Part shown: positions 17,007 to 26,649 of the stretch, piece by piece
Layout of the letters: every line of letters starts with the position of its first letter
Numbering within the stretch: the stretch's first letter is position 1
Origin: Halobacteriovoraceae bacterium
Lineage (GTDB): Bacteria; Bdellovibrionota; Bacteriovoracia; Bacteriovoracales; Bacteriovoracaceae
NCBI GenBank assembly: GCA_020635135.1
Contig: JACKAJ010000015.1
Span: forward strand, 248,001 to 312,000
Length of the DNA stretch: 64,000 nucleotides
Direction of reading: 5' to 3'
The notes under the pieces: model-generated
What the model saw: only the letters and a program-made list of their open reading frames with translations
Databases searched by the model: none
What the model was told of the DNA's origin: nothing
Translations under genes and position numbers: made by a program

Positions 17007-17708
17007 ATGGAAATTGAAAATCCCCAAACTGGGATCATTACAAAGAGATACAAACGTTTTCTTGCTGACGTTATATTTGAAAATGATCACAAACAAACAA
17101 TTTATGTCCCCAATACAGGAAGCATGGAATCTTGCTGGGCAGAAGGCTGGAAAATTGTCGCAAGCTTTAAGGATGATCCAAAAAGAAAATACGCTCACAC
17201 ATTAGAACTCACTCACAATGGAGAGACGTGGATTGGCGTCAACACCAATAAAACAAATGATCTCGTCTACGAAGCTTTAAAAAATAAAACCATTACTGAA
17301 CTCAAAGAATACGAAAATATTACTCGTGAATACAAAATTGGAAAAAGCCGATTAGATTTTAAATTAGAAAACAGTAAAAACGAGCCCTTTTATCTAGAAG
17401 TTAAAAACGTTACGCTTAAAAAAGATGGAGCCGCATTATTTCCTGATAGCATCTCGACCAGAGGGCATAAGCACTTGCGAGAACTTATTGGTTTAGTAGA
17501 AAAGAAGCAAAGAGCAGGGCTTTTATTTGTAGTTCAAAGAGAAGACGTTCAAGAGTTTAATGCTTTCAACCCCATTGATTCAACTTATACAGAGCTTCTC
17601 TATGAAGCAAAGAAGAAAGGAGTTATAATCCTAGCTTATCAATGCCAACTCCATAAAGATAAAATATCTATTTACCAAAAGCTCCCTATCATCTTCCCTA
17701 AAAAATGA
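17007..17708 (+). CDS. sfsA: SfsA family protein (sugar fermentation stimulation protein)
   Basis: A 233-residue SfsA homologue of normal length. Family blocks are easy to see: KRYKRFLADV, VPNTGSMESCW, KYAHTLEL, WIGVNTNKTNDL, the nuclease-like YLEVKNVTL, and FPDSISTRGHKHLREL with LLFVVQREDV. The fold is related to restriction-endonuclease/OB-type nucleic-acid-binding proteins. The physiological role in bacteria is still poorly defined. The downstream nadD start overlaps the sfsA stop by four bases, so the two are translationally coupled. Confidence 0.92.
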   Translation: MEIENPQTGIITKRYKRFLADVIFENDHKQTIYVPNTGSMESCWAEGWKIVASFKDDPKRKYAHTLELTHNGETWIGVNTNKTNDLVYEALKNKTITELKEYENITREYKIGKSRLDFKLENSKNEPFYLEVKNVTLKKDGAALFPDSISTRGHKHLRELIGLVEKKQRAGLLFVVQREDVQEFNAFNPIDSTYTELLYEAKKKGVIILAYQCQLHKDKISIYQKLPIIFPKK

Positions 17709-18328
17709 AAGAAAACAAAAACCAACAATCTTTAGATAAACTCCTGTCCCAATGGAATCGCTATTTCTCAAAAAATTCAAACGATGAGAAAACACAAATC
17801 GTTCTCAAAGAAAAAATTTGTTTTTATGGAGGAACTTTTAATCCTTGGCACGATGGTCATCGAACTTGCATTGAACTCTTCCATAAGTGGGATGAAAATA
17901 ATAACTTTAGCCTAATTGTGATCCCTGACAAAAGCCCCTGGAAAACTAAATCCATACCCAACTCTCCCTGGGAACAATACACTCAAGTGCAAGAAAATAT
18001 TCCTGGAGAACTTGTCTACCCTGGTTTTTTGGCCAAAGATGGACCCAACCCTACTGTTGATTGGTTAGAAATTTTCCATCAACAAAACTCAGACAAACAA
18101 CTCTCTTTTTTAATGGGTTTTGATAATTTTTCCCAAATCCACCGCTGGAAACGATTTGAAGACTTTATAAAACTCCTTGATAAACTTTTCGTCGTCGATC
18201 GCCAAAACAAAGAAAGCATTAAAAATCAACAAATTAAAGCTCTTAAAAGAATTTCACCGAGCCTAGAAATCATTTTCCTTGGTCCCAATCCCTATGAAAA
18301 ACTCAGCTCCACTGCCTTGCGCAATTAG
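17705..18328 (+). CDS. nadD: Nicotinate-nucleotide adenylyltransferase (NadD-like)
   Basis: A 207-residue nucleotidyltransferase expected to make deamido-NAD from NaMN and ATP. The HxGH-type signature CFYGGTFNPWHDGHRTC (about 38-54) is intact, MGFDNFSQIHRWKRF matches the NaMN-binding block, and the C-terminal LSSTALR matches the ISSTxIR motif. The first 35 residues form an extra N-terminal helix not usual for NadD. It overlaps sfsA by 4 bp. Confidence 0.85.
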   Translation: MKENKNQQSLDKLLSQWNRYFSKNSNDEKTQIVLKEKICFYGGTFNPWHDGHRTCIELFHKWDENNNFSLIVIPDKSPWKTKSIPNSPWEQYTQVQENIPGELVYPGFLAKDGPNPTVDWLEIFHQQNSDKQLSFLMGFDNFSQIHRWKRFEDFIKLLDKLFVVDRQNKESIKNQQIKALKRISPSLEIIFLGPNPYEKLSSTALRN

Positions 18329-18420
18329 CTTTACTTTCGCACTTATCCATACTAAACAACCTTTGGAGTCATTACTTAAAAAATGATAAGATAAAGATTA
18401 AAAAAACGTAAAGTATTGGA

Positions 18421-19407
18421 ATGAGAGAAATGTATAAAGAACCCAATGAAGGCCAATTAAAAAATACGACCCTCAATCAAATGGTCGTCAATTGCTTGTC
18501 TAAAGATAATTCAGGGTTGAATGATTTCCAAAAACTTCCAGCTGAAGATGGCATTGCCATTCCCCGAGTCGGGATCAATCGCTTTCGCATTCCCATCAAG
18601 TTTTACCACAAAGACGAAAAAATTGAACGAAGCCACGACTGCACAGCTTCTATGTATGTTAATCTCAAAGCCGGGAAAACTGGTATTAACATGAGCAGGC
18701 TCTGCCAGATTCTCACTCAAGAAACTGAAAGCCACACTCTAGATTACCCATTTTTAACAAAAATCATTAATCGCGTACGTTCTGAACTTCGCGACTATCC
18801 TCATGAAAAAGAATTCAAAAATGCTTATATCTCTATTGATTTCACTTACCCTCTTAAGCAAAAATCTCTAAAAAGTGAAAACTGGGGATGGCAATATTAC
18901 AAGTGTAATCTCGAAACAAAAGTCTGCGAAGACGATAATATCCGACACTATCTCACCGTTCACTATGAATACTCTTCAACTTGCCCTTGCTCACTCAGCA
19001 TGGCCAAGCAATATGAAAAAGATTTTCAGGAAAATAAAACAACAGAAGGAGTTGGGCTTGGAGTTGCTCATTCACAAAGATCACAAGTGAAATGTAAAAT
19101 TGAACTTTCCCAAAATGGCATTAATCAAAACTTCTTTATTGAAGACTTGATTTATCTTTTAAGAAAGGCAATTCCGACAGAAACACAAAGTCTTGTTAAA
19201 AGACTTGATGAACAAGCTTTTGCGATTCTTAACGGAGAGAATCCGATGTTTGTTGAACACGCAAGTAAGCGACTTTATCAGGAGTTAAACAAATCTCATT
19301 TTATTCATGACTGGGTTTGTGAAATTGAACACTGGGAATCACTCCATAGTCACAATGCCGCCGCTTTAATTTATAAAGGGCTCCCCGACGGCTTACGCCT
19401 AGCCTAG
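18421..19407 (+). CDS. folE2: GTP cyclohydrolase FolE2 (type IB)
   Basis: Converts GTP to dihydroneopterin triphosphate, the first step of folate and of queuosine synthesis. At 328 residues it is slightly longer than typical. The family Cys-containing motif STCPCS (about 191), the nearby AHSQRS, and RLDEQAFAILNGENPMFVE are all present. The type IB enzyme can use metals other than zinc. A second ATG at 18430 is an alternative start. In this window folP, folC, a PabA-type gene and queE use related pathways, but they are not adjacent. Confidence 0.92.
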   Translation: MREMYKEPNEGQLKNTTLNQMVVNCLSKDNSGLNDFQKLPAEDGIAIPRVGINRFRIPIKFYHKDEKIERSHDCTASMYVNLKAGKTGINMSRLCQILTQETESHTLDYPFLTKIINRVRSELRDYPHEKEFKNAYISIDFTYPLKQKSLKSENWGWQYYKCNLETKVCEDDNIRHYLTVHYEYSSTCPCSLSMAKQYEKDFQENKTTEGVGLGVAHSQRSQVKCKIELSQNGINQNFFIEDLIYLLRKAIPTETQSLVKRLDEQAFAILNGENPMFVEHASKRLYQELNKSHFIHDWVCEIEHWESLHSHNAAALIYKGLPDGLRLA

Positions 19408-19420
19408 ATTATTAACCTGT

Positions 19421-19446
19421 GTTCGGATAAACGTCGAGCTTCTTCT
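19421..19446 (+). repeat. Solitary arm of the dispersed structured element
   Basis: The segment GTTCGGATAAACGTCGAG followed by CTTCTTCTC is almost identical to the minus-strand sequence at 8182-8160. It also resembles the outer arms of the element at 50860 (ATAAA-x-x-CTTC-x-TCTTCTTC). It begins 17 bp after the folE2 stop codon. No complementary arm is nearby; a full element of the other arm subtype starts at 19473. Confidence 0.45.
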
Positions 19447-19472
19447 CAGGTAAATATAGTTAACCTTCGAAA

Positions 19473-19604
19473 ATTGTGAACTCAAGAAATTGTAGTAGAT
19501 GGCAGGAGCCTAGATCTCGACGACTGAGGCGGACTTCCTGTCCGTCGCAGGGAGGAGATGATCGTAGCGACGAACCAGATGCTACAATTTCTTGAGTTCA
19601 CAAT
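19473..19604 (+). repeat. Structured dispersed element, copy 1
   Basis: A 132-bp unit with perfect 23-bp terminal inverted arms (19473-19495 and 19582-19604, containing CTCAAGAAAT). It encloses a core that starts AGATGGCAGGAGCCTAGATC and continues CGACGACTGAGG. The core hairpin is CGGAC-TTCCT-GTCCG, followed by a second small hairpin TCGT-AGCG-ACGA. The core is nearly identical to that at 39310-39437 and related to 50860-50981, while the arms differ but still pair. It occupies the gap between folE2 and the TRAP operon. It contains no convincing ORF. Confidence 0.8.
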
Positions 19605-19683
19605 ACACCATGAAAATACTAATGATGTAGAGGATTTAACCCATCTTTACCTTTAAATTAAGATAGCTTTTAATAATTGTATT

Positions 19684-20643
19684 GTGCTAAGTTTCAAACT
19701 CTATACAATGATTTTTATTGTTATGCTTACCAGCTGTTCATGGGTAAGAAAACAAGGTGTTAACTTCACGACCCCCGTGCTTGAAAAAGGGGCATCACAA
19801 GTTAATGAAATTCAAGACTGGGATTATTTTCAAAAGGCTACACCAGGGAGCATTCTTCTCCTTGAAAGCCTGCTCGCAACAAGTCCGCAAAACCCAGAAC
19901 TCCTCTCCCAAATTATCAAAGCTCACTTTGGATACGCTTACGGAGTTTACGAAACTGAATATCTCGGAGAGTACTACCGAGGCGTTCGCCACTCAAGTTA
20001 TAAAAACAAAGCCCTCTACCACTACAAAAAGGCCATCGAGTATGGAAAACAACTGCTCGAAGCCTACGATGTTCCCTACGATAATTTGAAAAAACTCATT
20101 CTCGCTCCTCCCAAAATTCTTGAAAGGCTCGACGAGCGAATGACATCTAAAGCAGTGCTTGGGATTTTCTATACTGGAGCTGCACTTTCATCGAGTATAA
20201 ACCTCCAAAGAACGCGCGGTGATCTCATTACACTTGTCCCTCTGGGCAAGGCGCTCATCGATTGGGCCTGTGAGCAAGATCCCGATCTTGAATACGGCTT
20301 TTGCCAAATCTTTGATGGCATGTATCTCTTAAGCCGGCCAAAAATGTTTGGCGGGAACCCCTCAAAGGGTCTGAAGCTCATGCAAAGCTATGCTCAGAAA
20401 AACCCAGGAAATTTTTTAATCCCGGTCACACTTTTGCAATTTCATACTATCCCTACTGATAACAAAAAAGAATTTAATAAATCCGTCAGTTTACTATCTC
20501 AGAAATTTAAAAATTTTGAAGACAATAGCATCGATTTTAGTGGAAAATCTAAACCCGTGGGGCCAAGCTATTTTAACTTATTCAATGCTATCGCCAAAAA
20601 AAGATTTGAAAATATTGTAAAAAATAAAAAACACCTTTTTTAA
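19684..20643 (+). CDS. TRAP transporter-associated lipoprotein, TatT family
   Basis: A lipoprotein of about 319 residues (lipobox MLTSC; Cys at about 18). It has helical repeats with TPR-like character, such as HYKKAIEYGKQLLEAY and a Gly/Tyr-rich AHFGYAYGVYETEYLGEYYRG in two parts. This matches the TatT (TP0956-like) component, which trimerises at the membrane and partners a DctP-type binding protein. That DctP gene starts 10 bp downstream, followed by DctQ and DctM, which supports the call. The start is GTG at 19684 or ATG at 19708; neither has a good Shine-Dalgarno. Confidence 0.8.
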   Translation: MLSFKLYTMIFIVMLTSCSWVRKQGVNFTTPVLEKGASQVNEIQDWDYFQKATPGSILLLESLLATSPQNPELLSQIIKAHFGYAYGVYETEYLGEYYRGVRHSSYKNKALYHYKKAIEYGKQLLEAYDVPYDNLKKLILAPPKILERLDERMTSKAVLGIFYTGAALSSSINLQRTRGDLITLVPLGKALIDWACEQDPDLEYGFCQIFDGMYLLSRPKMFGGNPSKGLKLMQSYAQKNPGNFLIPVTLLQFHTIPTDNKKEFNKSVSLLSQKFKNFEDNSIDFSGKSKPVGPSYFNLFNAIAKKRFENIVKNKKHLF

Positions 20644-20653
20644 CGAGGATTCT

Positions 20654-21625
20654 ATGAAAGTGTTTACCCTCTTAGTTTTTCTTCTCTCTCTCAACGCACA
20701 AGCAGTAACCCTTAAACTTGCATTTTTAGCACCAGAGGGAACGACTTGGGCCAATAGTTTACAAAACATGGCCAACGAAATTGACGAAAAAACTTCTGGT
20801 CGAGTAAAATTCAAACTTTATTTTGGTGGAGTTTCCGGAGACGAGCCCGATGTTTTAAGAAAAATCAGAGCAGGACAAATGCATGGTGGGATTTTCACAG
20901 GAAAAACCTTGGGGGATATTTATTCTAATGCCCGCGTTTTTGAAATACCTTTTACCTTTACAAACCACCAAGATAAAGCCCCTACAATTCTTAATTCTCT
21001 TTTTACAGACTTTCAAAATGGCTTTGAGAAAAATGGTTTTCACTCACTTGGCATTTACGAAATTGGTCACGTCTACTTCGTCAGCACCAAAGAGATCAAA
21101 GACCTCGATTCTCTCAAAGGTTTAAAGATTTGGATTTGGGAGGGAGATAAAATTGTTGAAGCAGTTCTCAAAGAACTCAATCTCGTATCGGTCCCTCTGG
21201 CTCTACCTGATGTACTCTCTTCTCTTTCAACTGGGATTATTCAAGCAGCTTATGCCCCACCACTTGGCATCACGGCCCTTCAATGGCACACAAAAATAAA
21301 GTATATCGTCGACTATCCCATGGCCTATAGTATTGGTTCACTCCTCATTTCGAAAAAAACATGGAAGAAAATAGGCAAAAGTGATCAAGAACTGATCTCA
21401 AAAATCTCTCAAGAATATATTGATAAGGCTAATATTCAAACAGCTCAAGAGAACAAAGAAACTCTCGCTCAATTTAAAGAACTCGGTATTAAATTTATTA
21501 ACTTTCCTGATTCTGACTATAAAAAAAGTTCCCAAATTCGCGCAAATGTTGTGGATAAACTTCAAGGGAAATTTTTCTCTAAAAAAATTCTCTCTAAATT
21601 TGGAAAGCTTGTTGAAAAACTATGA
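20654..21625 (+). CDS. dctP: TRAP transporter substrate-binding protein, DctP/TatP family
   Basis: A 323-residue periplasmic solute receptor with a signal peptide (MKVFTLLVFLLSLNAQA). The mature protein begins VTLKLAFLAPEGTTWA, with GRVKFKLYFGG, RAGQMHGGIF and FEIPFTF typical of DctP. Where carboxylate-binding DctP proteins have an Arg in the G-L-K-I-R-V segment, this one has GLKIWIWEGD. A different ligand class is therefore likely, as suggested for TatT-linked TRAP receptors. The gene follows a GAGG Shine-Dalgarno and overlaps DctQ by 4 bp. Confidence 0.88.
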   Translation: MKVFTLLVFLLSLNAQAVTLKLAFLAPEGTTWANSLQNMANEIDEKTSGRVKFKLYFGGVSGDEPDVLRKIRAGQMHGGIFTGKTLGDIYSNARVFEIPFTFTNHQDKAPTILNSLFTDFQNGFEKNGFHSLGIYEIGHVYFVSTKEIKDLDSLKGLKIWIWEGDKIVEAVLKELNLVSVPLALPDVLSSLSTGIIQAAYAPPLGITALQWHTKIKYIVDYPMAYSIGSLLISKKTWKKIGKSDQELISKISQEYIDKANIQTAQENKETLAQFKELGIKFINFPDSDYKKSSQIRANVVDKLQGKFFSKKILSKFGKLVEKL

Positions 21626-22119
21626 TTGAAAAAATTGAAAAAGTTTTTGACCAAATTACTCTTTATGTTTTGACTTTTTGTCTTTCCATGATGATTTTAT
21701 TAAGTCTTTTTTCAATTATTGCTCGATTTTTTAGCTATACTTCAATGTGGATCGACCCCTTGGTAAGACATCTCGTTTTTCTCTGTGCATTTCTGGGTGG
21801 ATCACTCGCAACAGGAAACAATCAAAACATCAAGATTGATATCCTTCCCAAATACTTAGAATATAGTAACGACCTTTTGAGAAAAAAATACTATCTCATT
21901 ATGACTTCAATTTTTACATTGATCATTATTGGATTTCTCTTTAAATCAGGCTTACAATTTTTTCTCTCAGAATTACAATATGGAAAAATTACTTTTCTTG
22001 GACTCCACTCTTCCATTCTCACTTCAATCATCCCCTTTGGGATGTTTATTATTTTCACACGCCTAATCCTCAAGACTCTCTCCTACGTTTTTTGTAGCCA
22101 GGAGAAGCAACTTGAATGA
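21622..22119 (+). CDS. dctQ: TRAP transporter small membrane subunit, DctQ
   Basis: A 165-residue integral membrane protein with four predicted helices (about 15-37, 48-65, 90-112 and 128-150). It contains the DctQ-type block RFFSYTSMWIDPLVRHLVF followed by GSLATGNNQNIKIDI. It would form the transport complex with DctM, driven by an ion gradient. Its start overlaps the dctP stop by 4 bp, and its stop overlaps dctM by 8 bp, indicating coupled translation. Confidence 0.88.
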   Translation: MIEKIEKVFDQITLYVLTFCLSMMILLSLFSIIARFFSYTSMWIDPLVRHLVFLCAFLGGSLATGNNQNIKIDILPKYLEYSNDLLRKKYYLIMTSIFTLIIIGFLFKSGLQFFLSELQYGKITFLGLHSSILTSIIPFGMFIIFTRLILKTLSYVFCSQEKQLE

Positions 22120-23371
22120 AATATTGCTAGTTGTGCTTTTTTTTATTCTCTCCATCCTTGGAGTCCCCTTGTTTGCCATCATGGGTGGCTTGGGAATATT
22201 TCTTTTTAAACTTGCAGAGACTGATATTTCCGCTGTATCAATTGAAATGTATCGAGTAGCCTCTTCACCTACCTTGTTGACGATTCCTCTTTTTACATTT
22301 GCAGGCTACCTTTTAGCAGAATCAAAATCCCCTCAGAGACTCCTCAATTTAGCCGATTCTTTTCTTGGAAAGCTCCCAGGAGGAGTCGCCATCGTCTCAC
22401 TTATTGTTTGTGCATTTTTCACGGCCTTCACCGGTGCTAGTGGAATTACCATTATCGCTCTCGGTGGGCTTCTCTATCCCATGCTTATGGAAAAACATTA
22501 TACCGAGGAATTCACACTTGGTCTGATTACAACTTCGGGCTCCCTCGGTCTCCTCTTTCCACCAAGTCTTCCTCTCATACTTTATGGAATTGTCGCCAAA
22601 GTCGATATTGATCTCCTTTTTAAAGCCGGAATCATTCCGGGGATACTTTTAATTACAGTTCTCAGCGCTTACGCTGTAAAAAAGAATTCGAAATCAAGTC
22701 CTCGAGAAGAGAAGAATCTCAGTATTAAAGAGGCCTTGCTTCAAGCCAAGTACGAGTTACCACTTCCCTTTATTATTTTAGGGGGGATTTACTCTGGAAC
22801 TTTTACAGTTACAGAAGCTTCCACTATCACAGCAACCTATGTCCTCATCATGGAGTGTTTTTTATACAAAGATCTCAATATCATGAAAGATCTTCCCCGA
22901 ATCATCAATAAAAGTATGACTCTCGTAGGGGCCATTCTTTTAATTTTAAGCTGCGCTCTTGGCTTAACAAGCTATCTGATCGACGAAGAGATCCCCATGC
23001 TCATTCTCGAGAAACTCAAAATGCTCATCACAAACAAATATGCCTTTTTACTCTTTCTCAATGTCTTCCTCTTAGTTGTAGGAAGTTTGATGGACATTTT
23101 CAGTGCAATTATCGTCGTTCTCCCTCTCATACTTCCCCTGGCAGAAAACTATGGTATCCACCCCATACACATGGCCATTATTTTCTTAACAAATTTAGAA
23201 ATTGGTTATATCACCCCACCAGTCGGAATAAATCTCTTTATTAGCACTTTTCGATTTGATCGATCCATTCTTCAACTTTATAAGGCCAGTTTCCCCTTTC
23301 TCTTATTGCTCCTCTTTTGCCTTATTATTATTACTTATATCCCTGCCCTCAGTTTATTTTTTATCCCTTAA
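22112..23371 (+). CDS. dctM: TRAP transporter large permease subunit, DctM
   Basis: A 419-residue permease with about 12 hydrophobic segments. DctM hallmarks are FTAFTGASGITIIALGGLLYP, read in two overlapping parts, then GSLGLLFPPSLPLILYG, EASTITATYV, DIFSAIIVVLPLILP and EIGYITPPVGINLF. It is the last gene of the TatT-DctP-DctQ-DctM operon. It converges on the VOC-like gene at 23387 with 15 bp between the ends and no clear terminator hairpin. Confidence 0.93.
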   Translation: MNEILLVVLFFILSILGVPLFAIMGGLGIFLFKLAETDISAVSIEMYRVASSPTLLTIPLFTFAGYLLAESKSPQRLLNLADSFLGKLPGGVAIVSLIVCAFFTAFTGASGITIIALGGLLYPMLMEKHYTEEFTLGLITTSGSLGLLFPPSLPLILYGIVAKVDIDLLFKAGIIPGILLITVLSAYAVKKNSKSSPREEKNLSIKEALLQAKYELPLPFIILGGIYSGTFTVTEASTITATYVLIMECFLYKDLNIMKDLPRIINKSMTLVGAILLILSCALGLTSYLIDEEIPMLILEKLKMLITNKYAFLLFLNVFLLVVGSLMDIFSAIIVVLPLILPLAENYGIHPIHMAIIFLTNLEIGYITPPVGINLFISTFRFDRSILQLYKASFPFLLLLLFCLIIITYIPALSLFFIP

Positions 23372-23386
23372 AGGGAAAACTGAATC

Positions 23387-23767
23387 TTAATGGTTAGAAA
23401 ATAATTTCCAGATACGATTGTCGGGATCAGTGATTTCTAAAATAAGTTTCTTTTTAAGTTTGATATCGTGAAATTGATATTGGAAAAGTTTTTGAAATTT
23501 TTGATGACGATACACAAATAATTCAAAAGAATCTTTAAGAGATATGAGAGCTTCTTTCTCCATCTCGAGACTCATGAACTCATAAGGTTGGTTTCTTTTT
23601 TTCTTATCACTATAACGGAGCAATTCGATTCGCAAATCATTGTATTGAAAAGAAGCCTTGTTCTCATTTTGTGAGAGAATATTAACTTCCAATAATTCGG
23701 TACAAAAACTCAACATTTCATAGAGATAATTTGTAGTTAATGTTAAGCGATCAATTTTAAACTTCAT
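23387..23767 (-). CDS. Small VOC/glyoxalase-like protein
   Basis: About 126 residues from the ATG at 23767. A longer frame reaches back into folP, but the start at 23767 lies 17 bp after the folP stop. The order of the parts suggests one vicinal-oxygen-chelate module: an initial strand KFKIDRLTLTT, a helix LYEMLSFCTELLEV, a strand pair, and a final LEITDPDNRIWKLF. The last part resembles the E-x-x-DPDGN-x-x-E-L ending of glyoxalase-like proteins. Clear metal ligands are not all visible, so enzymatic activity is uncertain. Probably the last gene of the tilS-ftsH-folP operon. Confidence 0.55.
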   Translation of the reverse strand: MKFKIDRLTLTTNYLYEMLSFCTELLEVNILSQNENKASFQYNDLRIELLRYSDKKKRNQPYEFMSLEMEKEALISLKDSFELFVYRHQKFQKLFQYQFHDIKLKKKLILEITDPDNRIWKLFSNH

Positions 23768-23783
23768 CAGCTCAATTATAGAC

Positions 23784-24653
23784 TTATTGTCTAAAATGCT
23801 CAAAATAAATCTTCCAAGCATTGTAAACTGAGGAATCATGAAGTCTCACAATGAGATCATAATTTTGTTGATCGGCAAGCTGGTTTAAAATTTGTTGGAT
23901 AAACATTGATTGGAGAATTTCTGTTTCTAAGAGTAAGCGGGGATCTTGTTTCTCTTTATTTCCAAATCTTAAAAATGACTTGCGAGAAATTCCAAGGACA
24001 AAAGGATATCTCGAAAAAGCTTTTAAAAGAGAAGAAAAATTTTTCAAGAGCTCATGATTTTGTTTACGTGACTTCGAAAACCCAAAGCAAGGGTCTAGAT
24101 AAACCTTGTTTTTGAGCCCCTCTTTTTGGTATTTCTCCAAAAATTTTTCAAAAAAGCCCACCATCTTATCCCAAGTCCAATTTTCATCGACGTAATCCAT
24201 GTGCTTAGCACACGCTTCACGAGACTCGCAGAGATTGTGGGAATAAATATAAGAAACTTCTGGGTGAGACTTTAAAAAATCACATGTCTTTTTATCAAAG
24301 CAGCCCGAAACATCATTCCATATCAGTTCTGAGAACTTCCAGTCATTGCAGAAATCTTCAATACTTTCCAAATGATAAGTATCCAAAGACAATCTTTTAA
24401 ATTCTTTTTCCTCTAAAATCGGATAGAGATACTGCTTTAAACGCCTTTGTTCTTCTTGAAAAGTAATGGCTTGATTAAAAGGAGCTGTTGATTCGGCTCC
24501 AAAATCAAAAATATCACAGCCAACTTCCTCTAAATTCTGTATCTGTTGTTTGAGACGACTTTGATCTAAGTAGAGTCCTCCATCAGAAAAGGAATTGGGT
24601 GTGATATTAATCACACCCATCATATAAACATTTGTTTGAGAATAAGTGAACAT
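23784..24653 (-). CDS. folP: Dihydropteroate synthase
   Basis: Joins p-aminobenzoate to dihydropterin pyrophosphate in folate synthesis; target of sulfonamides in this family. The TIM-barrel signatures are GVINITPNSFSDGG (about 13-26), DFGAESTAPF, LSLDTYH, WNDVSGC, LDPCFGFSKS and GISRKSFLR. The usual D-P-G-F-G-F reads DPCFGF here. The DIGGEST-type motif reads DFGAEST. At 289 residues it is of normal length. It lies 5 bp downstream of ftsH, as in many bacteria. Confidence 0.93.
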   Translation of the reverse strand: MFTYSQTNVYMMGVINITPNSFSDGGLYLDQSRLKQQIQNLEEVGCDIFDFGAESTAPFNQAITFQEEQRRLKQYLYPILEEKEFKRLSLDTYHLESIEDFCNDWKFSELIWNDVSGCFDKKTCDFLKSHPEVSYIYSHNLCESREACAKHMDYVDENWTWDKMVGFFEKFLEKYQKEGLKNKVYLDPCFGFSKSRKQNHELLKNFSSLLKAFSRYPFVLGISRKSFLRFGNKEKQDPRLLLETEILQSMFIQQILNQLADQQNYDLIVRLHDSSVYNAWKIYFEHFRQ

Positions 24654-24658
24654 GGGGT

Positions 24659-26611
24659 TTAGGACATATTTTTTCGAGCAGTGACGATCTTGCCGCCAGA
24701 AGGGAACTCTTTTTTATTTTCTTCTTTTTTAGATTTCGCTTTAGAGCTTCCTTTGTTGTTATCGTCTTTATTGGTCTTATCAATTGTGGGTTGACCAATA
24801 TCTTCACCCTCTACAATTCTTCTTACCTGATCTGAATCGAGTGTCTCCCAGAGGATCAGGGCCTCAGACAAACGAACCAGAACTTCTTTTTGCTCAGTCA
24901 AAATTTTAGTAGCGTGTTCGTAATTTTTTTGAACAAGATTGTATATTTCGTGATCGATTTTAATTGCCGTTTCTTCTGAAACATTATTTTCAAACTCTGA
25001 ACCTTGCATCCCGACAAAAGGATTACTGCGGCTTTTTCCAAATGAAATCGGTCCGAGAGATTTACTCATCCCCCAGTTACAAACCATGTTATAGGCAAGC
25101 TCAGTAGCTCTTTCAATGTCATTCGAAGCACCGTTAGTCATTTGTCCAAAAATAAGTTCTTCAGCACAACGACCACCCATTAAAAAAGCGATGAAATTTT
25201 CCGCACGCTCGCGCGACATATTGAGTTTATCTTCATCGGGTAGTGTTTGAGTCACTCCCAATGCCCCTCCACGAGGAATAATAGTCACTTTGTGAATGGG
25301 ATCAGTATGAGGAAGTGTAAGGCCGACTAAGGTGTGCCCCGCTTCATGGTAAGCTGTGACTCGTTTTTCATCATCGGAAATATGCAGTGATTTTCTCGCC
25401 ACCCCCATGAGAACTTTATCTTTGGCATTTTCAAAATCGATATTATCCAAGTGCTTCTTATTTTCTCTTGCTGCTAAGAGGGCGGCTTCGTTCACAAGGT
25501 TCGCAAGATCAGCACCCGTAAACCCTGGAGTTCCCTTCGCAATGACTTCGAGATCAACAGAATCACTCACTGGAGTCTTGGCAGTGTGGACTTGAAGAAT
25601 TTTGTGGCGACCTCGCAAATCAGGTCTCCCCACTGTCACTCGTCGATCAAAGCGTCCTGGTCGAAGAAGGGCCGGATCAAGAACGTCGATACGGTTAGTG
25701 GCCGCAATAAGGATAACACCTTCATTTGATTCAAACCCATCCATCTCAACAAGAAGTTGGTTAAGTGTTTGTTCTCTTTCGTCATGACCACCACCAAGAC
25801 CAGCTCCCCTATGTCTACCAACAGCATCGATCTCATCAATAAAGATAATGCAAGGTGCGTGTTTCTTCCCTTGTTCAAAGAGATCGCGAACTCTGGAAGC
25901 TCCAACCCCAACAAACATTTCTACGAAGTCAGAACCTGAAATTGAGAAAAAGGGAACTCCAGCCTCCCCTGCAACCGCTTTGGCCAATAATGTTTTCCCT
26001 GTTCCCGGAGGTCCTATAAGAAGAACACCTTTTGGGATTTTCCCACCAAGGGCCGTGTATTTTTTCGGTGATCGAAGAAAGTCGACAACTTCTTCCAATT
26101 CTTCTTTAGCTTCATCGACACCAGCGACATCAGAGAAAGTGACTTTCTTATCACTTTCATTCAGCATTTTTGCCCGTGATTTTCCAAAGCTCATAGCCTT
26201 CCCACCACCCGCTTGAATTTGGCGCAAGAAAAAATAAAAAATGACAAAAAGAAGGAGCATCGGAAAAAGCCAGTTCAACAGTATGGTTGAAAGCAATCCC
26301 TGTTTTTCCTCTTTTTTATAATTAATGATCAAACCATTTTCACTTAAGAGTTTGGTGTAATACTCACTATCGAGATACCCAACAGATTCAAAGTAAGTTC
26401 CATTTTCAAAATCCGCTTTATATTTCCCAGTAATATTATCAGGACGCTGAAAGCTAACAGACTCGACGTTGCCCTCTTTCACAGCTCCAATAAAGTCAGA
26501 AAAACTTAATTGCTTAATGTGAGCCGGTTTTTGATCGAGCACTTTCATGATAAAGGCCGTGAGCAAAATGATCACAAACCAAAGGGCCAATGTTTTTTGT
26601 GGTTTTTTCAT
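24659..26611 (-). CDS. ftsH: ATP-dependent zinc metalloprotease FtsH
   Basis: Membrane-bound AAA+ protease that degrades damaged membrane proteins and regulatory proteins. The 650-residue protein has a first membrane helix (about 8-25), a periplasmic domain, and a second helix (about 108-130). The AAA+ domain follows with Walker A GPPGTGKT (about 200), pore loop FVEMFVG, Walker [12 protein letters not shown] and [20 protein letters not shown]. The zinc site is HEAGH (about 425). The tail is Lys/Asp-rich. It has a clear GAGGAAAAGG ribosome site and its own heat-shock-like promoter in the gap after tilS. Confidence 0.97.
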   Translation of the reverse strand: MKKPQKTLALWFVIILLTAFIMKVLDQKPAHIKQLSFSDFIGAVKEGNVESVSFQRPDNITGKYKADFENGTYFESVGYLDSEYYTKLLSENGLIINYKKEEKQGLLSTILLNWLFPMLLLFVIFYFFLRQIQAGGGKAMSFGKSRAKMLNESDKKVTFSDVAGVDEAKEELEEVVDFLRSPKKYTALGGKIPKGVLLIGPPGTGKTLLAKAVAGEAGVPFFSISGSDFVEMFVGVGASRVRDLFEQGKKHAPCIIFIDEIDAVGRHRGAGLGGGHDEREQTLNQLLVEMDGFESNEGVILIAATNRIDVLDPALLRPGRFDRRVTVGRPDLRGRHKILQVHTAKTPVSDSVDLEVIAKGTPGFTGADLANLVNEAALLAARENKKHLDNIDFENAKDKVLMGVARKSLHISDDEKRVTAYHEAGHTLVGLTLPHTDPIHKVTIIPRGGALGVTQTLPDEDKLNMSRERAENFIAFLMGGRCAEELIFGQMTNGASNDIERATELAYNMVCNWGMSKSLGPISFGKSRSNPFVGMQGSEFENNVSEETAIKIDHEIYNLVQKNYEHATKILTEQKEVLVRLSEALILWETLDSDQVRRIVEGEDIGQPTIDKTNKDDNNKGSSKAKSKKEENKKEFPSGGKIVTARKNMS

Positions 26612-26649
26612 GAATTTACCTTTTCCTCTTTTTTTGGATCCATAACGAT

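Noticed and set aside
16914..17198. Minus-strand ORF between the sigma-54 gene and sfsA
   Set aside because: It overlaps the terminator hairpin and the sfsA coding frame and has no ribosome site; it is an antisense shadow.
19473..19604. MITE or insertion-sequence remnant
   Set aside because: The terminal arms differ between copies while still pairing, no target-site duplication is evident, and there is no transposase fragment in the window.
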